DNA of 64,000 bases from positions 1 to 64,000 of the forward strand of contig NZ_LZHT01000094.1 of assembly GCF_001667315.1 (NCBI RefSeq). Direction: 5' to 3'. Position 1 is the stretch's first letter; each line of letters opens with the position of its first letter. The stretch is from Mycobacterium sp. 852002-10029_SCH5224772 (GTDB lineage: Bacteria; Actinomycetota; Actinomycetes; Mycobacteriales; Mycobacteriaceae). Both the position numbers and the translations under genes were made by a program. Positions 34,612-43,519 of the stretch are shown here, in pieces. The notes below the pieces were generated by a model. The model had not been told where the DNA came from, ran no database searches, and was given only the letters and a program-made list of their open reading frames with translations.

Positions 34612-35598
34612 ATGCGGGTACGGCCGCTGACGCTGCTCACCGCCACCGCGGCGGTGACGTTGCTGGTGGCCGCCGGTTCCGAGGCGCTGGTTCAGGCCAA
34701 GGTGTACAGCCTGCCGGTCAGCGCGCCCGTTCGGGTCATCCCCCAGCGGCCGCCAGCAACGTCACCGCCGCAGTCGGCGGCACTGATGCTCGAGGCCGCC
34801 ACACCGCCGCAGGAGCCGCCGCCCCAGGCACTGCCGAGCGTGGGATTCGCTCAACTGCAGGCCCGCGTCCAGCAGGCCGCCGACGAGGCCGCCGGCAGCG
34901 GCGCCGCGCTGTCGGTGGCCATCCTCGACCGCCGCACCCACCAGCTGGTTTCCCACGGCAACGGCCAGGTCGTGGGCACCGCGTCGGTGGCGAAGCTGTT
35001 CATCGCCGACGATCTGCTGCTGCACGAGGCCGAGGGCAAGACCGCCCTGAGCGCTGAGGACCGCCAGGCGCTCGACATCATGCTGCAGTCCTCCGACGAC
35101 GGCGCGGCCGAGCGGTTCTGGGGCCAGGGCGGCGGGTCGGCCATCATCTCCGAGGTAGCGACCCGCTACGGGCTGACGTCCACCACCGGACCCAGCGACG
35201 GGCGCTGGTGGAACACGATGAGCTCGGTGACCGACCTGATCCGCTATTACGAGATGCTGCTGGACGGCTCCGGGGGCCTGCCCGCCGACGGGGCGCAGGT
35301 CATCGTGAACGACCTGGCCCAGTCCACGCCCACCGGGGTCGACGGATACCCGCAGCGGTTCGGCATCCCGGACGGCCTGTACGCCGAACCGGTCGCGGTC
35401 AAGCAGGGCTGGATGTGCTGCATCGGCAGCGACTGGATGCATCTGTCGACGGGCGTGATCGGGGCCGACCACCGCTACATCATGGTGGTGCAGTCTTTGC
35501 AGCCCTCCGACGACGCCACCGCGCGCGACACCATCACCCGGGCGGTCAAGACGATCTTCCCCGAGGGCCGCATCGACGCGGGGGCGCGCGGCCTCTAG
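34612..35598 (+). CDS. lppW: LppW-like exported serine beta-lactamase-fold protein (lipobox Cys absent)
   Basis: 328-residue exported protein at the lppW (Rv2905) position. The signal segment ends LLVAAGSEA: the lipobox site has Ser23 where lipoproteins have Cys, so lipidation is not expected. A Pro-rich linker (40–75) leads to a class A beta-lactamase/D,D-peptidase-like fold with TASVAKLF (SxxK: Ser125, Lys128), SSDDGA (SxN-like region) and VKQGWM (KTG-like). Whether it hydrolyses anything is unknown. ATG 34612 follows GGAGGAG. Its stop is shared tail-to-tail with trmD. Confidence 0.82.
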   Translation: MRVRPLTLLTATAAVTLLVAAGSEALVQAKVYSLPVSAPVRVIPQRPPATSPPQSAALMLEAATPPQEPPPQALPSVGFAQLQARVQQAADEAAGSGAALSVAILDRRTHQLVSHGNGQVVGTASVAKLFIADDLLLHEAEGKTALSAEDRQALDIMLQSSDDGAAERFWGQGGGSAIISEVATRYGLTSTTGPSDGRWWNTMSSVTDLIRYYEMLLDGSGGLPADGAQVIVNDLAQSTPTGVDGYPQRFGIPDGLYAEPVAVKQGWMCCIGSDWMHLSTGVIGADHRYIMVVQSLQPSDDATARDTITRAVKTIFPEGRIDAGARGL

Positions 35599-36338
35599 TC
35601 TCGCGGATCCTCGCCGGGCTCAGGCCAATGGCCCGGCTCAGCCAAATGGCCCGGCTCCAGCAGCTCCGGGCGGCGTTCGCGGGTGCGCTGCAGCGAAATC
35701 TCCCGGCGCCACGCGGCGATACGCGCATGGTCACCGGAGAGCAGCACCTCGGGGACTTCCAGTCCGCGCCAGCTCGGCGGCCGGGTATAGCTGGGACCCT
35801 CCAGACGGCGGTCCAGGGCTGGCGAGTGCGAATCATCAAGGCGCGATGCGGGATTGCCGAGGACGCCGTCGAGTAGGCGCAGCACGGCCTCGATCATCAC
35901 CACCGCGGCCGACTCGCCGCCCGGCAACACGTAGTCGCCGATGGAGACCTCTTCGACCCGCATCCGCCGCCCGGCGTCCTCGATGACCCGCTGGTCGATT
36001 CCCTCGTAGCGGCCGCACGCGAATGCCAGGTGCTTCTCGGCGCTCCAGCGCGCGGCGGTGGCCTGGGTGAACAGGGCGCCGGCCGGCGTCGGAACAACCA
36101 AAAGTGTTTCGCCGGAGCAGATTTCGTCGAGCGCATCGCCCCACACCGGCGCCTTCATCACCATGCCCGGGCCGCCGCCGTAGGGCGCATCGTCGACCGA
36201 GCGATGCACGTCGTGCGTCCACCGCCGCAGGTCGTGTACGGCCAGCTCGACCAGACCGGACTGGATCGCCTTGCCCGGCAACGATTGCCGCAGCGGGTCC
36301 AGGTAGGCCGGAAAGATCGTGACGACGTCGATTCTCAT
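35595..36338 (-). CDS. trmD: tRNA (guanine37-N1)-methyltransferase
   Basis: 247-residue SPOUT-class methyltransferase that modifies G37 of tRNAs and prevents frameshifts. Typical blocks: [51 protein letters not shown] and SYTRPP. The last 25 residues repeat EPGH, reflecting a short local duplication (35625–35655). Stop codon TAG 35597–35595 lies on the same CTAG as the convergent lppW-like stop. It is 11 nt downstream of rimM. Confidence 0.96.
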   Translation of the reverse strand: MRIDVVTIFPAYLDPLRQSLPGKAIQSGLVELAVHDLRRWTHDVHRSVDDAPYGGGPGMVMKAPVWGDALDEICSGETLLVVPTPAGALFTQATAARWSAEKHLAFACGRYEGIDQRVIEDAGRRMRVEEVSIGDYVLPGGESAAVVMIEAVLRLLDGVLGNPASRLDDSHSPALDRRLEGPSYTRPPSWRGLEVPEVLLSGDHARIAAWRREISLQRTRERRPELLEPGHLAEPGHWPEPGEDPRD

Positions 36339-36349
36339 CTGGAAGGCCC

Positions 36350-36886
36350 CTACAGATCCAGCAGGCCGTCGGGCGGATCGATCTCGATGGTGCCGTCGTC
36401 CAGCGACACCGAGGTGACGATCGCGGTCACGAAGGGCACCAACACTTCCGGGCTTTCGGTGCCGGCCACACCCGCCTCGCGCCGTACCGCGAGCAGTTCG
36501 CCGGCCGCGGTGTGCAGCACCTCGGCGACGACACCGACCTGCTCGCCGCCGGTCGTGCGGACGCGCAGGCCTTCGAGCTGATGGTCGTAATAGGTGTCCG
36601 GCTCGTCGATCTCGGGCAGGTCATCGGAATCGACGACGAACAGGGTGCCGCGCAGCGCGTCGGCGGCGTCGCGGTCGGTGACACCGGCCAATCGCACCAG
36701 CATTCGCCCGCTGTGCTCGCGCGCACTCTCGATGACGCAGCTGCGTTCCGCACCCCCACGAGAGGGCTTGGCGCGCAACGTGTTACCCGGCGCAAACCGG
36801 GCCGCGGGATCATCGGTGCGAATTTCGACGACCAGCTCGCCGCTGATGCCGTGCGCCTTCACCACACGCCCGACGGTCAACTCCAA
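36350..36886 (-). CDS. rimM: 16S rRNA-processing protein RimM
   Basis: 178-residue 30S maturation factor binding S19. N-terminal barrel [21 protein letters not shown] and the linker YYDHQLEGL that begins the PRC-like barrel are characteristic. The start is TTG 36886; an ATG at 36897 is in a different frame and meets a stop quickly. It lies 24 nt downstream of khpA within khpA-rimM-trmD. Confidence 0.94.
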   Translation of the reverse strand: MELTVGRVVKAHGISGELVVEIRTDDPAARFAPGNTLRAKPSRGGAERSCVIESAREHSGRMLVRLAGVTDRDAADALRGTLFVVDSDDLPEIDEPDTYYDHQLEGLRVRTTGGEQVGVVAEVLHTAAGELLAVRREAGVAGTESPEVLVPFVTAIVTSVSLDDGTIEIDPPDGLLDL

Positions 36887-36910
36887 GGGAGTTCCATGAG
36901 CAGCGCTGGC

Positions 36911-37153
36911 CTACTGGTCGGTGTCCACCACGTCGACGCGGATGCCGCGGCCGCCGATACCGGCGACCAGCGTGCGCAACGCGGTCGCCGTGCGACCGCC
37001 CCGGCCGATCACCTTGCCCAAGTCGTCGGGATGGACGTGGACTTCGACCGTCCGCCCACGGCGGCTGGTCACCATGTCCACCCGGACATCGTCGGGGTTG
37101 TCGACAATCCCGCGAACCAGGTGCTCAACAGCGTCAACGACAACCGTACTCAT
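36911..37153 (-). CDS. khpA: KH-domain RNA-binding protein KhpA
   Basis: 80-residue single KH domain with DDLGKVIGRGGRTATALRTL (GxxG loop), the usual length for KhpA (Rv2908c). It binds RNA, in other bacteria together with KhpB/Jag, with links to cell division and small RNAs. It is 8 nt downstream of rpsP, the widely conserved rpsP-khpA-rimM-trmD operon. Confidence 0.93.
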   Translation of the reverse strand: MSTVVVDAVEHLVRGIVDNPDDVRVDMVTSRRGRTVEVHVHPDDLGKVIGRGGRTATALRTLVAGIGGRGIRVDVVDTDQ

Positions 37154-37161
37154 CGCCGCGG

Positions 37162-37686
37162 TCAGCTTTCGGTCGTCGACTCGGCCTGCTCGCCGCCCTC
37201 GGCGGGCGCCTCGGCCGGCTTGGTTTCGGCGGCGGTCTCGGCGGGAGCCTCCGGGGCGGCCTGTGACTCCGCCTCGGCGGCCTTCGCGGTCTTCTTCGCC
37301 GGGGCCTTCTTCTTCGGCTTCGCGGCCTCGGTGGTCGGTCCGCCCTCGGCCTCGGCCAGCGCGGCGTTGAACAGCTCCAGCTTGCTGGGCTTGGCCGGCT
37401 TGACCTTCAGGCGGCCCTCGGCGCCGGGCATACCCTTGAACTTCTGCCAGTCACCGGTGATCTTCAGCAGCTTGAGGACGGGCTCGGTGGGTTGTGCACC
37501 CACGGACAGCCAGTACTGGGCGCGTTCGGAGTCGATCTCGATCAGGCTCGGGTCTTCCTTGGGGTGGTAGCGGCCGATGACCTCGATGGAGCGCCCGTCG
37601 CGCCGGGTCCGCGCGTCGGCGACGGCGATGCGGTACTGGGGATTGCGGATCTTGCCAAGCCGGGTGAGCTTGATCTTCACAGCCAT
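37162..37686 (-). CDS. rpsP: 30S ribosomal protein S16 with Ala/Lys/Glu-rich C-terminal extension
   Basis: 174 residues, about twice the 80–90 usual in bacteria. The S16 core is residues 1–85 ([20 protein letters not shown] ... [14 protein letters not shown]). The rest is an AKKTAK/EAPAE low-complexity tail, as in other mycobacteria (about 160 residues in M. tuberculosis as recalled). ATG 37686; an upstream in-frame start at 37722 lacks support. First gene of its operon. Confidence 0.95.
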   Translation of the reverse strand: MAVKIKLTRLGKIRNPQYRIAVADARTRRDGRSIEVIGRYHPKEDPSLIEIDSERAQYWLSVGAQPTEPVLKLLKITGDWQKFKGMPGAEGRLKVKPAKPSKLELFNAALAEAEGGPTTEAAKPKKKAPAKKTAKAAEAESQAAPEAPAETAAETKPAEAPAEGGEQAESTTES

Positions 37687-37846
37687 GGTTAAGCGATCTC
37701 TCCTGTGCGTGTCACGCTGCAATTCAGCGATCGGGGCGGGATGCCCGGATCCGGTTTTGCCTCGCGTTTCTGACCATCGCGCGACCGTGATCGCGGGCGG
37801 ACAGCCGCCTATTGTGCCAGAACAGGGGCGGCGATCAGAAATTCGC

Positions 37847-38278
37847 TCACATGACCTTCTGGAAGGTCTTGGTCTCGACCCGTCGGCTCATCCGCCAGCC
37901 CTGCGGCGTGCGCACGAACTCGTCGTCGTACCAGAGCCCGCAGAACAGGATCTGATCTCCCCTTTTTCCGGGGTCGCCCGGCAGCACCATCGGGTTGAAG
38001 CAGATCACCCGCGACGACGCCGTGTCCCCGTCGATGCGCACCGAGAAGTTGCCGAGCATGTGTGAATACACCGGGAAGTTGGGCAGCACCTCGGCGAGCC
38101 ATTTCTTCACCTCGGGAAAGCGGCCTTCGATGCCTCCGAGCGCCGTGTAATCGATGTAGGCGTCGGGGGTGAACACTTCGTCCAGATCGTCGAATCGGCG
38201 GTTGTCGATGGCGGTGGAGTAATCCACCAGCAGCTGCTGGATCTCCAGGCGGTCGGATATCTCGGCCAGGCTCAACAT
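37847..38278 (-). CDS. SnoaL/NTF2-like protein (Rv2910c-like)
   Basis: 143-residue protein with the NTF2/SnoaL cone fold signature: [43 protein letters not shown] at the N-terminus and [11 protein letters not shown] near the end. Members include small isomerases and dehydratases as well as non-enzymatic proteins, so activity is unassigned. ATG 38278 (MLSLAEIS); ATG 38293 is an alternative. Confidence 0.85.
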   Translation of the reverse strand: MLSLAEISDRLEIQQLLVDYSTAIDNRRFDDLDEVFTPDAYIDYTALGGIEGRFPEVKKWLAEVLPNFPVYSHMLGNFSVRIDGDTASSRVICFNPMVLPGDPGKRGDQILFCGLWYDDEFVRTPQGWRMSRRVETKTFQKVM

Positions 38279-38355
38279 GCATCGATTCAACACCCGGCGT
38301 CGTCATCGCCACCGCAGTGCCTCGACCGGGCGCGTCGGTGCGGCGGATAGCGTCG

Positions 38356-38832
38356 TCAATTCCCCTGTGTTTGGGCGTGTTCCGCGTTCACCGCCGCCGG
38401 CGGGGTGCGGAAGCTGATCGCCAACCGGTTGTAGGCGTTCATCAGCCCGATGGCGATCGTCAGGTCGACCAGTTCCTTGTCGTCGAAATGCTCCGACACC
38501 GCGGCGTATGCGCGGTCGGGCGCGCCCGTGGCCGATATCCGGGTGACGGTTTCCGCCCACGCCAGGGCGGCTCGCTCGCGGCTGTCGAAAAGCTCACCCG
38601 CTTCGTGCCATACCGGAACCAGGGCGATCTTCTCGTTGGAGACCCCTAATTCGCGCAATTCCCGTGAGTGCATGTCGATGCAGTAGGCGCAGCCGTTGAT
38701 CAGTGAGATCCGCAGGTAGACGGTGGTCAGCAGCGTAGGCGGCAGACCCGACTGGGTCACGTACATATGAACACCGCCCAGCGCTCGTACGCCCCGCGGG
38801 GCCACCTGTGCGTAGTCGATGCGCTCACTCAT
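38356..38832 (-). CDS. carboxymuconolactone decarboxylase/AhpD-like protein
   Basis: 158-residue AhpD-fold protein with the redox motif CAYCIDMHSREL (CxxC plus His, about residues 48–55). Such proteins act as alkylhydroperoxidases or thiol oxidoreductases in the cytoplasm. Start ATG 38832 (MSERIDYAQVAP). It is divergent from dacB2 and 77 nt upstream of the SnoaL-like gene. Exact electron donor unknown. Confidence 0.87.
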   Translation of the reverse strand: MSERIDYAQVAPRGVRALGGVHMYVTQSGLPPTLLTTVYLRISLINGCAYCIDMHSRELRELGVSNEKIALVPVWHEAGELFDSRERAALAWAETVTRISATGAPDRAYAAVSEHFDDKELVDLTIAIGLMNAYNRLAISFRTPPAAVNAEHAQTQGN

Positions 38833-38923
38833 AGTTGGTGGAACACCGGCCGACGGGCACTTTATGCCGACGGGGCCGGGCCGCGTTCACGGCGGAAATA
38901 GATGTCCCTGAGGCCCCGGAAGT

Positions 38924-38929
38924 TAAACT
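38924..38929 (+). promoter_or_regulatory. candidate -10 element of dacB2 (leaderless)
   Basis: TAAACT fits TANNNT and ends 8 nt before ATG 38938, placing the transcript start at or next to the ATG. No ribosome-binding site is seen, which supports a leaderless mRNA. No -35 match. Confidence 0.5.
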
Positions 38930-38937
38930 TTGCGCCC

Positions 38938-39819
38938 ATGCGGAAGCTCTTGGGCACGGCCGCGGCGCTGCTCGCCGTCGCTGCCACCGTCAGCTTGGCG
39001 AGCCCCACCACTTCTCGGGCCGACAGCAGCCAGCCCGCCGGCTCGATCCCGATTCCCGACGGGCCGGCGCAAACCTGGATCATCGCCGACCTGGACAGCG
39101 GTCAGGTGCTGGCCGGCCGCGACCAGAACGTGGCCCACCCGCCGGCGAGCACCATCAAGACGCTGTTGGCCCAGGTGGTCCTGGACTCGGTGAGCCTGGA
39201 CTCCACCGTGGTCGCCGACGTCGCCGACACCCAGGTGGAGTGCAACTGCGTCGGCATCAAACCGGGCCGCACCTACACCGCGCGCCAACTCCTCGATGGC
39301 CTGCTGCTGGTTTCGGGCAACGACGCCGCCAACACGCTGGCGCATCTGCTGGGCGGCCCGGACGTCACCGTCGCCAAGATGAACGCCAAGGCGGCCTCAC
39401 TGGGTGCCACCAACACGCACGCGGCGACGCCGTCCGGCCTGGACGGCCCCGGGGGTTCGGGCTCGTCGACGGCGCACGACCTGGCGGTCATCTTCCGCGC
39501 CGCGATGCAAAACCCGGTCTTCGCGCAGATCACCGCCGAGCCCTCGGCAATGTTCCCCGGCGACAACGGCGATCACCCGATCACCAACCAGGACGAGCTG
39601 TTACAGCGCTATCCCGGCGCGATCGGCGGCAAGACCGGCTTCACCAACGCCGCCCGCAAGACCTTCGTCGGGGCCGCCGCGCGCGGTGGCCGTCGGCTGG
39701 TGATCGCCATGATGTACGGGCTGATCAAGGAGGGCGGACCGACGTACTGGGATCAGGCGGCGACGCTGTTCGACTGGGGATTCGCCCAGAGCCCGCAGTC
39801 CGGCATCGGCTCGCTGTAG
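38938..39819 (+). CDS. dacB2: D-alanyl-D-alanine carboxypeptidase DacB2
   Basis: 293-residue penicillin-binding protein trimming peptidoglycan stem peptides outside the membrane. A signal peptide (residues 1–29, AxA-like TSRADS) precedes the three catalytic motifs: STIK (Ser71, Lys74), SGN (126–128) and KTG (232–234). ATG 38938 is supported by a leaderless promoter pattern; the frame begins earlier at 38902. No C-terminal membrane anchor. Matches Rv2911. Confidence 0.94.
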   Translation: MRKLLGTAAALLAVAATVSLASPTTSRADSSQPAGSIPIPDGPAQTWIIADLDSGQVLAGRDQNVAHPPASTIKTLLAQVVLDSVSLDSTVVADVADTQVECNCVGIKPGRTYTARQLLDGLLLVSGNDAANTLAHLLGGPDVTVAKMNAKAASLGATNTHAATPSGLDGPGGSGSSTAHDLAVIFRAAMQNPVFAQITAEPSAMFPGDNGDHPITNQDELLQRYPGAIGGKTGFTNAARKTFVGAAARGGRRLVIAMMYGLIKEGGPTYWDQAATLFDWGFAQSPQSGIGSL

Positions 39820-39826
39820 CCGCTCG

Positions 39827-40429
39827 TCAGGAGTCCGTGTCCGGCAGGGCCGCGGTCAGCAGCGCCATCAACACCGGGATCCGCTGGGCCGCGATCTCCG
39901 GTTGGGGCAGCACCCCTTCCACCACGGCGGCCCCGTCGAACACGTTGGTCATCAGCGCCACGAACACCGGGAAGGTGTCGGCGGGGAACCGGTCGGCGCC
40001 CGGCAGCGCGCGGGCGGCGTCGTGGATCTTCGCGGCGTACTGCCCCAGCTCGTGTTGCAAAGTCTCCCTGAGCTTTTCGTCGGTGCGGGCGGCGACCAGG
40101 AGCTCGTAGAGCACGGCGTTAGATGGACCGCTGGTGATGTCGCGCAGGATCGCCAGCGCCGCTTCAAGCGCGGGCTGGTCGGCCGGTATCTCCGTGACGC
40201 GCTTGGTGAACGACTCCAGCTGGCGACGCAACACCTCGGACGCCGTGGCCGCCATGAAGTCGCCCATGGTGTCGAAGTGGCGGAACAGCGCCCCGACCGA
40301 CACCCCGGCCCGCTTGGTGATCACCGCGGCCGACACCCGGGCATAACCGATCTCGATGATGGTGGCGATGCACGCGTCGAGCAGCCGCCCGACGGTTTCT
40401 TCGCGGCGCTGTTGCTGAGTTCTGGCCAC
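39827..40429 (-). CDS. TetR-family transcriptional regulator (Rv2912c-like)
   Basis: 200 residues. The HTH is at about 10–60 (VGRLLDACIATIIEIGYARVSAAVITKRAGVSVGALFRHF); the remainder is a helical ligand domain. Start ATG 40429 is 1 nt after the amidohydrolase stop, so it is co-transcribed as the second gene. An imperfect palindrome upstream of that operon (42267–42286) could be its own operator. Ligand unknown. Confidence 0.88.
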   Translation of the reverse strand: MARTQQQRREETVGRLLDACIATIIEIGYARVSAAVITKRAGVSVGALFRHFDTMGDFMAATASEVLRRQLESFTKRVTEIPADQPALEAALAILRDITSGPSNAVLYELLVAARTDEKLRETLQHELGQYAAKIHDAARALPGADRFPADTFPVFVALMTNVFDGAAVVEGVLPQPEIAAQRIPVLMALLTAALPDTDS

Positions 40430-40430
40430 G

Positions 40431-42227
40431 TCAGGCGCTTCGGCTCAAGTCGCGGTGGCGCCCACGGGCGCGCTCACCCGCCCGCAGGTAGCGGCCCGAC
40501 TTCACCGTTTCCCCGTAGCCGTCGCGGAATTGGCCCCCGCTGAACACGACGACGCCACCCACGCCGGTGGCGACGACGGCGTCGTCGTTGCGGTTGACCA
40601 TGCGGCGCAGGCCGCCGTAGAACGGCACCTCTTCTTCGTGGTAACCGTCGACCGATTCGTCCAGACCGGCCGGGTCGATCACGACGAAGTCCGCCCGGTC
40701 GCCGTGGCGCAGCGTGCCGGCGTCGATGCCGAACCACTCGGCCAGTTCGCCGGTGAGACGGTGCACCGCCTGCTGGGTCGACAGGAACGGCGCGCCCGCC
40801 GCCTGCGCGTCCTGGACGCGCTTGAGCATGCGCAGTCCGAAGTTGTAGAAGGCCATGTTGCGCAGGTGCGCGCCGGCGTCGGAGAAGCCCATGTGGATGC
40901 TGGGGTCGGCGGCGAGCTTGTTGAGCTGCTTGGGCCGATGGTTGGCCACGATGGTGGTCCACCGCACGTTGCGCTCGCCGTTCTCGACGAGCACGTCGAG
41001 GAAAGCGTCCAGCGGGTGCAGGCCACGCTCGTCGGCGATCGCGCCAAAGCTCTTGCCGACCAACGTCTTATCGGGGCATTCGACGATCACCGCATCGTGG
41101 AAGTCGCGGTGCCACAGCGACGGCCCGAGCTTGATGCGGTCGAATTCGCGGCGGAACCGCCGGCGGTAGGCTTCGTCGGCCAGAAGTTCGTTGCGCTGCA
41201 ACTGATCACGCAGATGCAGCGCCGCGGTGCCCGCGCCGAACTCCTCGAACACCGGCAGATCGATTCCGTCGGAATACAATTCGAACGGTACCGGCAGGTG
41301 CTGGAAGCGCACGCTGGACCGTAGCAGCTTGTTGAGCACCCGAGTGCCCAACCCGAACGTGTGCACGGCCAGCGGCATCGACTTGGCGTCCGCGGATACC
41401 AGCATGCTCATCCGGACTCCCCTGCCGCGCCCGAAGATTCGGCTACTGGTCAAAAAGAACATCAGCGACAGTATCGGGTTCTCCAGGTTCGGTGCGCTCT
41501 GCAGGATCCGGCCACGCTTGCGCAGGATCTTGATCAGCTTGCGCCGTTCCCGCCACGTCGCGAAGGTGGACGGCAGGGCGCGGGACCGGAAGCGTTCGCC
41601 GTCGAGTTTGTCGATGGCCGCGTCCATGCCGGACATGCCGAGCAGCCCGGCGTCGAGGGCCTCGTCGAGCCGCGCCGCCATTTTCTCCAGCTCGTCGTCG
41701 GTGGGCCGGACCGTGGCGTCGGTGGCCCGTTCCAGTCCGAGCACCGAGGTGCGCAAGTCCGAATGCCCAAGCAGCGAACCGACATTGGGACCGAGCGGCA
41801 GGGCGTCGATCGCCTTGACGTATTCCGCCGCGGTCGACCAGGTCCTGCCCGAACTCAGCGCGCCGAAGACGTATTCGCGCGGCACCGCCTCCACCCGGCT
41901 GAACAGATCGGCGGCGTCCTGCGAATCGGCGTAGACCGTGGACAGCGAGCAGTTGCCCAGCAGCACCGTGGTGACGCCGTGGCGCACGGACTCGCGCAGG
42001 CCGGGATCCAGCAGGACTTCGGCGTCGTAGTGGGTGTGCACGTCGAGGAAGCCGGGCACGACCCACTTGCCGGCCGCGTCGATCACCTCGGTGCAGCCGG
42101 TCTCGTCCAGCGCCTCGGCCGAGACGGCGACGACGACGCCATCGCGGATGCCGAGCGTGCGGGTCAGCGGCGCGTCGCCGGTGCCGTCGAACCACAATCC
42201 GTCGCGAATGATCACGTCGTAGGCCAT
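40431..42227 (-). CDS. amidohydrolase, N-acyl-D-amino-acid deacylase-like (Rv2913c-like)
   Basis: 598-residue metal-dependent hydrolase. The N-terminal composite domain begins MAYDVIIRDGLWFDGTGD; metal motif DVHTHYDAEVLLDP (HxH) is at about residues 63–75; GFSDAGAHLRNM near residue 430 carries the conserved Asp. Relatives cleave N-acyl-D-amino acids, but the true substrate is unknown. ATG 42227 with GGAGGA. It forms an operon with the TetR gene. Confidence 0.87.
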   Translation of the reverse strand: MAYDVIIRDGLWFDGTGDAPLTRTLGIRDGVVVAVSAEALDETGCTEVIDAAGKWVVPGFLDVHTHYDAEVLLDPGLRESVRHGVTTVLLGNCSLSTVYADSQDAADLFSRVEAVPREYVFGALSSGRTWSTAAEYVKAIDALPLGPNVGSLLGHSDLRTSVLGLERATDATVRPTDDELEKMAARLDEALDAGLLGMSGMDAAIDKLDGERFRSRALPSTFATWRERRKLIKILRKRGRILQSAPNLENPILSLMFFLTSSRIFGRGRGVRMSMLVSADAKSMPLAVHTFGLGTRVLNKLLRSSVRFQHLPVPFELYSDGIDLPVFEEFGAGTAALHLRDQLQRNELLADEAYRRRFRREFDRIKLGPSLWHRDFHDAVIVECPDKTLVGKSFGAIADERGLHPLDAFLDVLVENGERNVRWTTIVANHRPKQLNKLAADPSIHMGFSDAGAHLRNMAFYNFGLRMLKRVQDAQAAGAPFLSTQQAVHRLTGELAEWFGIDAGTLRHGDRADFVVIDPAGLDESVDGYHEEEVPFYGGLRRMVNRNDDAVVATGVGGVVVFSGGQFRDGYGETVKSGRYLRAGERARGRHRDLSRSA

Positions 42228-42260
42228 GGCGTCCTCCAAGTCGTCGGTTGCCGGAACGCT

Positions 42261-42286
42261 AACATAGATAGCAAGCACTCGCAATC
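42261..42286 (-). promoter_or_regulatory. promoter and TetR-type operator of the amidohydrolase–tetR operon
   Basis: On the minus strand TATGTT (42266–42261) fits a -10. Directly upstream, GATAGCAAG (42267–42275) and CTCGCAATC (42278–42286) form an imperfect palindrome (7 of 9 positions) with a 2-bp centre, like other mycobacterial TetR sites. Binding there would cover the -35/-10 spacer and block polymerase. Confidence 0.5.
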
Positions 42287-42369
42287 TTTTCCAGGCCGAG
42301 CCGTGGAAATCAACGGGTCTGTGGGTGAGTGTGCGCCACCGAAGGGCGCCGTGTCGGCGACGCGCCGGG

Positions 42370-43452
42370 CTAGGCGGGTGAACGGAAAATGGTGCCGCGC
42401 AGCATGATCAGATCGGGCCTGTTCAGAACGGCGGGTCCCGACCGGGGATCGCGGGCGAAGCACAGCAGGTCGGCGGAGGCGCCGTGGTCGAGGCCGGGCC
42501 GGCCAAGCCAGCGCCGCGCGTCCCAGCAGGCCGCCCCCAACGCCTGCGTCGGGCTCATCCCGATGCCCTTGAGCGCCTCGACCTCGTCGGCGATGCGGCC
42601 GGGCGCGACCATGGTGCCGGCGTCACTTCCCGCGTAGATGGGCACGCCCGCTTCGCGGGCGGCGGCGATCCGCGACAGGCCGCGCGCGTGCAGGTCGCGC
42701 ATGTGGGCGGCGTAGGCCGGATACTTCGCGGCGGCCTCGGCGATGCCGGGGAAATTCTCGACGATGTTGACCAGCGTGGGGACCAACACGGTGCCGCGCT
42801 CGACCATCAGCTCGATGGTGTCGTCGTCCAGCCCGGTGCCGTGCTCGATGCAGTCGATGCCGGCGTTGATCAGTCCGGGCAGCGCGTCCTCGCTGAAGAC
42901 GTGCGCGGTGACTCGCGCGCCGTGCGCGTGGGCGGTCTCGATCGCGGCCTTGAGCACGTCGTCGGACCACAGCGGCGCGAGGTCGCCGACGCTGCGATCG
43001 ATCCAGTCGCCCACGAGCTTGATCCACCCGTCGCCGCGGCGCGCCTCCTCGGCGACCGCCTCGGGCAGTTGCCACTCGTCTTCCAGCTCGCGCGAGAAGC
43101 CCGCCGCGTAACGCTTGGGCCTGGCCAGATGTTTGCCGGCGCGGATGATGCGCGGCATGTCGTCACGGTCGTCGAGGCTGCGTGTGTCGGTGGGCGAGCC
43201 GCAGTCCCGCAACAACAACGCGCCGACGTCGCGTTCGATCTCGGCCTGGGCGATGGCCTCGTCGAGCGGGATCTCACCGTGATGGCCGAGGCCGACGTGG
43301 CAGTGGGCGTCGACCAGCCCGGGCACGATCCAGCCGCCATCGAAGACGGTGTCGGCGCCGGCGACCGGTTCGGTGCTGATGCGGCCGTCGACGATCCACA
43401 GTTCGATCTCGGTCTCGTCGGGCAGCCCCACGCCCCGCACGTGCATGCGCAC
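42370..43452 (-). CDS. amidohydrolase-family protein (Rv2915c-like)
   Basis: 360-residue metal-dependent hydrolase of the imidazolonepropionase/prolidase-like type. Motifs: PGLVDAHCHVGLG (HxH, about residues 50–54), VTAHVFSED, IEHGTG and AGSDAGTM. Start is GTG 43452; ATG 43446 two codons on is equally possible, and there is no strong ribosome-binding site. It is between Rv2913c- and ffh-like genes; pknI, which separates the amidohydrolases in M. tuberculosis, is absent. Substrate unknown. Confidence 0.85.
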   Translation of the reverse strand: MRMHVRGVGLPDETEIELWIVDGRISTEPVAGADTVFDGGWIVPGLVDAHCHVGLGHHGEIPLDEAIAQAEIERDVGALLLRDCGSPTDTRSLDDRDDMPRIIRAGKHLARPKRYAAGFSRELEDEWQLPEAVAEEARRGDGWIKLVGDWIDRSVGDLAPLWSDDVLKAAIETAHAHGARVTAHVFSEDALPGLINAGIDCIEHGTGLDDDTIELMVERGTVLVPTLVNIVENFPGIAEAAAKYPAYAAHMRDLHARGLSRIAAAREAGVPIYAGSDAGTMVAPGRIADEVEALKGIGMSPTQALGAACWDARRWLGRPGLDHGASADLLCFARDPRSGPAVLNRPDLIMLRGTIFRSPA

Positions 43453-43519
43453 GGCGGCTAGTTTCGTCCGGTCCCATGGTGACGACCCGCTTCGCCCGGC
43501 TCCGCCGCGCTCGCGATCG

